A DNA stretch of 64,000 nt from Verrucomicrobiaceae bacterium (GTDB taxonomy: Bacteria > Verrucomicrobiota > Verrucomicrobiia > Verrucomicrobiales > Verrucomicrobiaceae), in the NCBI GenBank assembly GCA_016795365.1, contig JAEUHN010000017.1, positions 62,001 through 126,000 of the forward strand, written 5' to 3'. Of this stretch, positions 60,212 to 64,000 are shown piece by piece. Position numbers and translations under genes: made by a program. Position 1 is the first letter of the stretch, and each line of letters begins with the position of its first letter. The notes below the pieces were generated by a model. It made no database searches. It saw only the letters and a list, made by a program, of their open reading frames with translations, and was not told the DNA's origin.

Positions 60212-61726
60212 ATGTCTTCTACTCAACCTTCCCGCGGCCACCTGGCTGCTCTCACAGCGGCGTTTCTTGGCTGGCTCTTCGATGGCTTTGAAATGGGTCT
60301 GTTCCCCTTGATCGGCAAACCTGCACTGAAGGATCTGCTTATGGATCAGTATCCGGCTGCAGGTCTCGATCTGGCGCTAGCGAACTGGTTCAATGTGATC
60401 ATCGCCACCTTCCTCGTGGGCGCGGCGACCGGGGGCGTGCTCTTCGGCTGGCTGGGCGATCGCGTGGGTCGTGTGCGTGCGATGGCGATCGCGATCTTCA
60501 CGTATGCGATCTTCACGGGGTTGTGCGGACTGGCCACGCAGGCCTGGCAGATCGCGGGACTGCGCTTCATCGCATCGCTGGGCATGGGTGGCGAGTGGGC
60601 GCTGGGCGTGGCGCTGGTGAATGAGCTGTGGACCAAAGGCTCGCGTGTGTGGATGGCGGGCGCGATCGGTGCTGCGGCCAACATTGGCTACCTGCTGGTG
60701 GCCTTTGTGAGCCTGGGACTGAACAAGTATCTGCCGGGCATCCAGGAGTGGAGCGTGCACAGCATTGGCCTGAGCCAGCAAACCGCGAACTACTGGCTCG
60801 AGCACAGCGCGTGGCGTCTGCTGATGGTGATCGGTGCGCTGCCAGCGCTGCTGATTTTCTTCATCCAGATCTTTGTGCCGGAGTCGCACAAGTGGGAGGA
60901 AGAGAAAGCCTCGGGCGCGACGAGCCATTGGAGCAATACGGACCTCCTCGGCGTGCTGCTCGGTGGTCTGGTGAGCCTCATCATCATCTACATCTGGTCG
61001 CCGCTAACGCCTGTAGGCAAAGGCGTGGCCGGTGTGCTTACGGTCGTCGGTTTGTTCGCGGTGATCTGGGGCTTCGTCTTTCCAGTGCGTCGCTATCTTG
61101 CGCGCTCAGGCGCTGCGGGCGGCATGAATGAAGCTGCACGCGCGCAGGTGATGCGTCATCTGGCGCTGGGCGGTCTGATCGCAGGCGTGGCACTGCTGGG
61201 CACCTGGGGCGCAGCGCAGCAGGCACCGAAGTGGTCCACGGAGATTCCCGCGAACGGCTGTCTGTTCCCGAAGGAATACACGCAGATCTGGACCTCACTG
61301 GGCGCGATCATCATGACGCTGATCACACCGTTGATCGGCGACTTGTTAGGCCGCCGTCTGTCCTACACGCTCGCGTGCGTGGTGGCGATGGCTTCAGCGC
61401 TCCTCTTCTATCAGACGAACGGCGCAGGCATCGGCACGTGGTTCTTCGTCACCGCCTTCCTCATGGGCGGCATGACGGCGTCGTTTTACGGCTTCTTCCC
61501 GCTCTACCTTCCGGAGCTGTTCCCCACGAGCGTGCGCGCTACGGGCCAGGGATTCTGCTTCAATGTGGGCCGCGTCATCGCTGCGGTGGGTGGTCTGCAA
61601 ATCGCCAACCTCGTCGCGTCCTTCGGCACGGCGGCCAATGCTTACTCGGTGCTGTGCTGCATCTACCTCGTCGGCATGGTGGTCGTGTGGTTCGCGCCGG
61701 AAACCAAAGGCCAGGCACTGAAGTAA
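60212..61726 (+). CDS. MFS transporter
   Basis: A 504-residue major facilitator protein with twelve hydrophobic segments. The family motif between helices 2 and 3 is GWLGDRVGRVRAMAIAIF, and the second-half counterpart is GDLLGRRLSYTLACVV. The N-terminal AFLGWLFDGFEMGLFPLIGK with Asp-Gly-Phe-Glu resembles sugar-acid and aromatic-acid symporters. The substrate is likely an organic acid or sugar derivative. It is followed after 20 bases by a TIM-barrel enzyme, perhaps acting on the imported compound. Confidence 0.9.
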   Translation: MSSTQPSRGHLAALTAAFLGWLFDGFEMGLFPLIGKPALKDLLMDQYPAAGLDLALANWFNVIIATFLVGAATGGVLFGWLGDRVGRVRAMAIAIFTYAIFTGLCGLATQAWQIAGLRFIASLGMGGEWALGVALVNELWTKGSRVWMAGAIGAAANIGYLLVAFVSLGLNKYLPGIQEWSVHSIGLSQQTANYWLEHSAWRLLMVIGALPALLIFFIQIFVPESHKWEEEKASGATSHWSNTDLLGVLLGGLVSLIIIYIWSPLTPVGKGVAGVLTVVGLFAVIWGFVFPVRRYLARSGAAGGMNEAARAQVMRHLALGGLIAGVALLGTWGAAQQAPKWSTEIPANGCLFPKEYTQIWTSLGAIIMTLITPLIGDLLGRRLSYTLACVVAMASALLFYQTNGAGIGTWFFVTAFLMGGMTASFYGFFPLYLPELFPTSVRATGQGFCFNVGRVIAAVGGLQIANLVASFGTAANAYSVLCCIYLVGMVVVWFAPETKGQALK

Positions 61727-61746
61727 ACTCACTCTCCCACAGACTC

Positions 61747-62670
61747 ATGAACACTCGTCGTCATTTCCTCCAAACCGCAGCGCTCGGTGCTGCATCGTTC
61801 GCTCTCGGCTCGAAGGCCCAGGATGCGAAAGGCAAGCACACGCTCTGCGCCTTCACCAAGCATCTGCAAGGCCTGAGCTTCGATCAGATCGCTGACATCG
61901 CGGCAGAAGTCGGGCTCGATGGCATTGAGGCTCCCATTCGTCCCGGTGGACATGTGGAGCCTGAGCGTGTGACGGAAGATCTGCCCAAGCTCGCCGAGGC
62001 GCTGAAGAAGCGGAATCTGGAGATCACCATCATGACCTCCGGCATCAACTCGGTCAGCAAGGAGCAGAACACGGAGCAAGTGCTGCGCGCGGCCAAGGCG
62101 CTGGGCGTGCAGCGCTATCGCATGAACTACTTCAAATATGACCTCAAGAAGCCGATCCAGGCGCAGCTCGATGAGTGGAAGCCGCAGATCAAGGACCTCA
62201 TCCAGCTGAGCAGCGAGATCGGCATCCAGCCGTTGCTCCAGAACCACAGCGGCAAGGACTACTTCGGTGCGCCGATCTGGGACGCGTGGTCGCTGATGAA
62301 GGACTACACGCCACAGCAGTGGGGCTTTGCGATGGACGCGTATCACACGACGGTCGAGGCCGGACTGAGCTGGCCTATCGACACTGCGTTGATCGGCGAT
62401 CACATTCAGATGATCTATTTCAAAGACGTGAAGTGGATCGCGCCCGGCAAGGCCGAAGGCGTGCCGCTGGGCACGGGCCTCGTCACTCGCGACTTCGCTA
62501 CGACGCTGCTGAAGCGTGGCTTTACCGGCCCAATCTCGCTGCACACCGAATACATGGTGGAGAAGGGCGCGAAGAAGGATGCGGTGCCGTCGCCGGAGTT
62601 CGTGAAGGCGAGCCTGGAAGCGTTCAAGCGCGACTTCGCGGTGATGAAGGAGTGGATCGGGCAGGCTTAG
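61747..62670 (+). CDS. Tat-exported sugar phosphate isomerase/epimerase-like protein
   Basis: A 307-residue protein with a twin-arginine-like leader (NTRRHFLQTAALGAASFALG). The rest is an AP-endonuclease-2-type TIM barrel: LSFDQIADIAAEVGLDGIEA, PLLQNHSGKDYFGAP, WGFAMDAYHTTVEAG and IQMIYFKDVKWI with metal-binding His, Asp and Glu positions, and ISLHTEYMVEKGAKKD at the end. Members are xylose isomerase-like enzymes acting on sugars or inositols. It is 20 bases after the MFS gene and presumably in its operon. Confidence 0.88.
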   Translation: MNTRRHFLQTAALGAASFALGSKAQDAKGKHTLCAFTKHLQGLSFDQIADIAAEVGLDGIEAPIRPGGHVEPERVTEDLPKLAEALKKRNLEITIMTSGINSVSKEQNTEQVLRAAKALGVQRYRMNYFKYDLKKPIQAQLDEWKPQIKDLIQLSSEIGIQPLLQNHSGKDYFGAPIWDAWSLMKDYTPQQWGFAMDAYHTTVEAGLSWPIDTALIGDHIQMIYFKDVKWIAPGKAEGVPLGTGLVTRDFATTLLKRGFTGPISLHTEYMVEKGAKKDAVPSPEFVKASLEAFKRDFAVMKEWIGQA

Positions 62671-62685
62671 TGAGCTTCGCTTGAG

Positions 62686-62799
62686 GAGTGAGAAGAGAGA
62701 GGTCAAGAAGTTGCGAAGAGCGCGATGACGAAGTCTCCCGCCTTCCGGCTTTTCCAGTTTTCTTCATCTCGACTTCTCCACATCTTCACTTCTCAACTC
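62686..62799. repeat. Imperfect inverted repeat between TIM-barrel and PQQ-like genes
   Basis: GAGTGAGAAG at 62686-62695 faces CTTCTCAACTC at 62789-62799 with one extra base, and GAAG-rich inner sequence faces CTTC-rich sequence. It fills most of the 141-base gap between co-oriented genes. It resembles the elements at 24433 and 57302 in position and size but not in sequence. Confidence 0.35.
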
Positions 62800-62811
62800 T
62801 GGCGAACACCC

Positions 62812-64000
62812 ATGAAGACCCTGATCACCTCGCTCATCCTCGCTGCCACAGCGCACGCCGCCGACTGGCCGCAGTTCCTCGGTCCTGCGCGTGATGGACA
62901 CGCCGCAGCCGAGGAGAAAGCGTTGCCCGACAGCTTCAGCGGCGATCCGAAGGTGCTCTGGGAGTATCCGCTCGGCAGTGGGCACACGGGGCCGGTGGTG
63001 GTCGAGGGCAAGGTGGTCATCGCGCATCGACAAGGTGGCGATGTGGTGATCGAGGCGCTCGAAGCAACGACTGGCAAGAGTGTGTGGAAGTTTAGCTACG
63101 CGACTGATTACCGCGACAGCTTTGGTATGGACGATGGCCCGCGCGCGGTGCCTGCGGTGAGCGAGGGACGGGTGTTCGTCCACGGTGCCGAGGGTATGGT
63201 TCATGCGCTGTCGCTCGCCGATGGCAAGCTGCTGTGGAAGGTGGACACCGTGAAGGATTTCAATTCACCGCAGGGCTTTTTCGGCCGCGTGTGCGCGCCG
63301 CTGGTGACCGATGGTAAGGTGATCATCACGACGGGTGGCACGAAGGCCGTGGTTGCGTTTGATGCCAAAGATGGCCAGGTCGTGTGGAGCAGCGGCAACG
63401 AAGACGCGAGCTACGTCTCGCCCGTGCTGTCATCACCAAAAACACTGACCTGTTGGCTGCGCGACAATCTCACGACACTCGATCTCGCAAGTGGCAAGGT
63501 CTTGTCCGCCGAACATTTCCGGCCAGCCATCGAAGCCAGTGTGAGTGCTGCGACGCCGATCAAGACGGATCACGGCTGGTTCGTCAGCGCTGAGTATGAT
63601 GTGGGCGGTTCGCTGTGGGACGTCGGTGACGATGGCTCACTGAAGAAGACCTGGAGCGGTGACGATGGCATCAACTGCCACTACGCGACACCCGTGTATC
63701 ACGAGGGCTACGTCTATGGCTTCGACGGTCGGCAGGAGTCGGGGCAGACCCTGCGCTGCTGGAACACCGCAACGCACGAAGTGAAGTGGAGCTCGCCTCG
63801 TGTGCGTGGAGGCACGCTCTTGATCGTGAAGGACAAGCTCCTGGTGCTCACCGAGACGGGCGAACTGTGGATCGTTCGCGCCACAGCGGAGAAGTTTGAT
63901 CAACTGCTCAGCGCGCAGATCTTGCGCGCCGGTCATCGTAGCTACGCCGCGTTCAGCGATGGTGTGTTTTTCGCACGCGATGGCCAGAAGCTGGTGGCGG
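62812..64000 (+). CDS. Exported PQQ-like beta-propeller protein (3' end beyond window)
   Basis: About 396 residues are seen and the frame is open to the right edge. Signal peptide MKTLITSLILAATAHAA is followed by DWPQFLGPARDGHAA, the same opening as the PQQ-like protein at 19030. Propeller blades contain EALEATTGKSVWKFSY, LSLADGKLLWKVDTV, FDAKDGQVVWSSGNE and IVKDKLLVLTETGELWIV. It is a scaffold or binding propeller by analogy; no catalytic residue is seen. It may belong with the MFS/TIM-barrel operon, though a 141-base gap with a repeat precedes it. Confidence 0.85.
   Translation, partial: MKTLITSLILAATAHAADWPQFLGPARDGHAAAEEKALPDSFSGDPKVLWEYPLGSGHTGPVVVEGKVVIAHRQGGDVVIEALEATTGKSVWKFSYATDYRDSFGMDDGPRAVPAVSEGRVFVHGAEGMVHALSLADGKLLWKVDTVKDFNSPQGFFGRVCAPLVTDGKVIITTGGTKAVVAFDAKDGQVVWSSGNEDASYVSPVLSSPKTLTCWLRDNLTTLDLASGKVLSAEHFRPAIEASVSAATPIKTDHGWFVSAEYDVGGSLWDVGDDGSLKKTWSGDDGINCHYATPVYHEGYVYGFDGRQESGQTLRCWNTATHEVKWSSPRVRGGTLLIVKDKLLVLTETGELWIVRATAEKFDQLLSAQILRAGHRSYAAFSDGVFFARDGQKLVA

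Overview
The window looks like a chromosomal segment of a GC-rich member of the Verrucomicrobiota, probably close to Prosthecobacter/Verrucomicrobium. The clues are a DUF1549/DUF1553 + DUF1501 gene pair, PQQ-type beta-propellers, exported Gfo/Idh/MocA and TIM-barrel enzymes with twin-arginine leaders, a planctomycete/verrucomicrobial-style sigma factor next to a Hanks-type kinase, a free-standing four-helix-bundle gene, and many short inverted-repeat elements between genes. This placement is an inference from gene content; no rRNA or tRNA gene was seen.

Layout. (1) 1-11509, minus strand: one long tightly packed operon running off the left edge: coiled-coil membrane protein, four-helix-bundle protein, MoxR AAA ATPase, exported membrane protein, ABC ATPase, three paralogous ABC-2-like permeases, DUF58 protein, BatA-like VWA protein. 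(2) 11638-22347: conserved unknown protein, PhoPQ-related hydrolase, Gfo/Idh/MocA oxidoreductase, azurin-PA14 fusion, membrane-anchored subtilase, PQQ-like propeller, DMT transporter, trpS. (3) 22366-28302: serine/threonine kinase, OmpA-like protein, DUF3592 protein, ECF-like sigma factor and an exported repeat protein, probably a signalling and envelope neighbourhood. (4) 28362-38376: esterase, class C beta-lactamase-like hydrolase, zinc aminopeptidase, beta-helix protein with its own AT-rich promoter, DUF1549/DUF1553 and DUF1501 pair with a strong terminator, YdcF-like protein. (5) 38377-42943: complete liv-type branched-chain amino acid ABC transporter. (6) 43098-50081: GNAT, P-type cation ATPase, a decayed Vsr-like fragment, a small ORF and an HNH endonuclease, a REP-bearing spacer, an SDR enzyme, and a divergent ADP-ribosylglycohydrolase-like protein. 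(7) 50152-60124: DEAD-box helicase, NodT-type outer membrane factor, ispF, a secretin, two PilT-like ATPases, DUF4013 protein, proC. (8) 60212-64000: MFS transporter, Tat-exported TIM-barrel protein, and a PQQ-like propeller cut by the right edge.

The most unusual signals are not ordinary genes. A four-helix-bundle (S23/IVP-like) gene sits between perfect 10-bp inverted repeats inside the MoxR operon, and a 94-bp ORF-less sequence with similar ends lies between the kinase and OmpA genes. That is the architecture of an rRNA intervening sequence, but in protein operons. Other intergenic inverted repeats of different sequence occupy similar places (57302-57412 clearly, two weaker ones). A REP-like hairpin occurs three times in 47813-48093, with a compensatory base-pair change in the inverted copy, and one copy ends just before a start codon.
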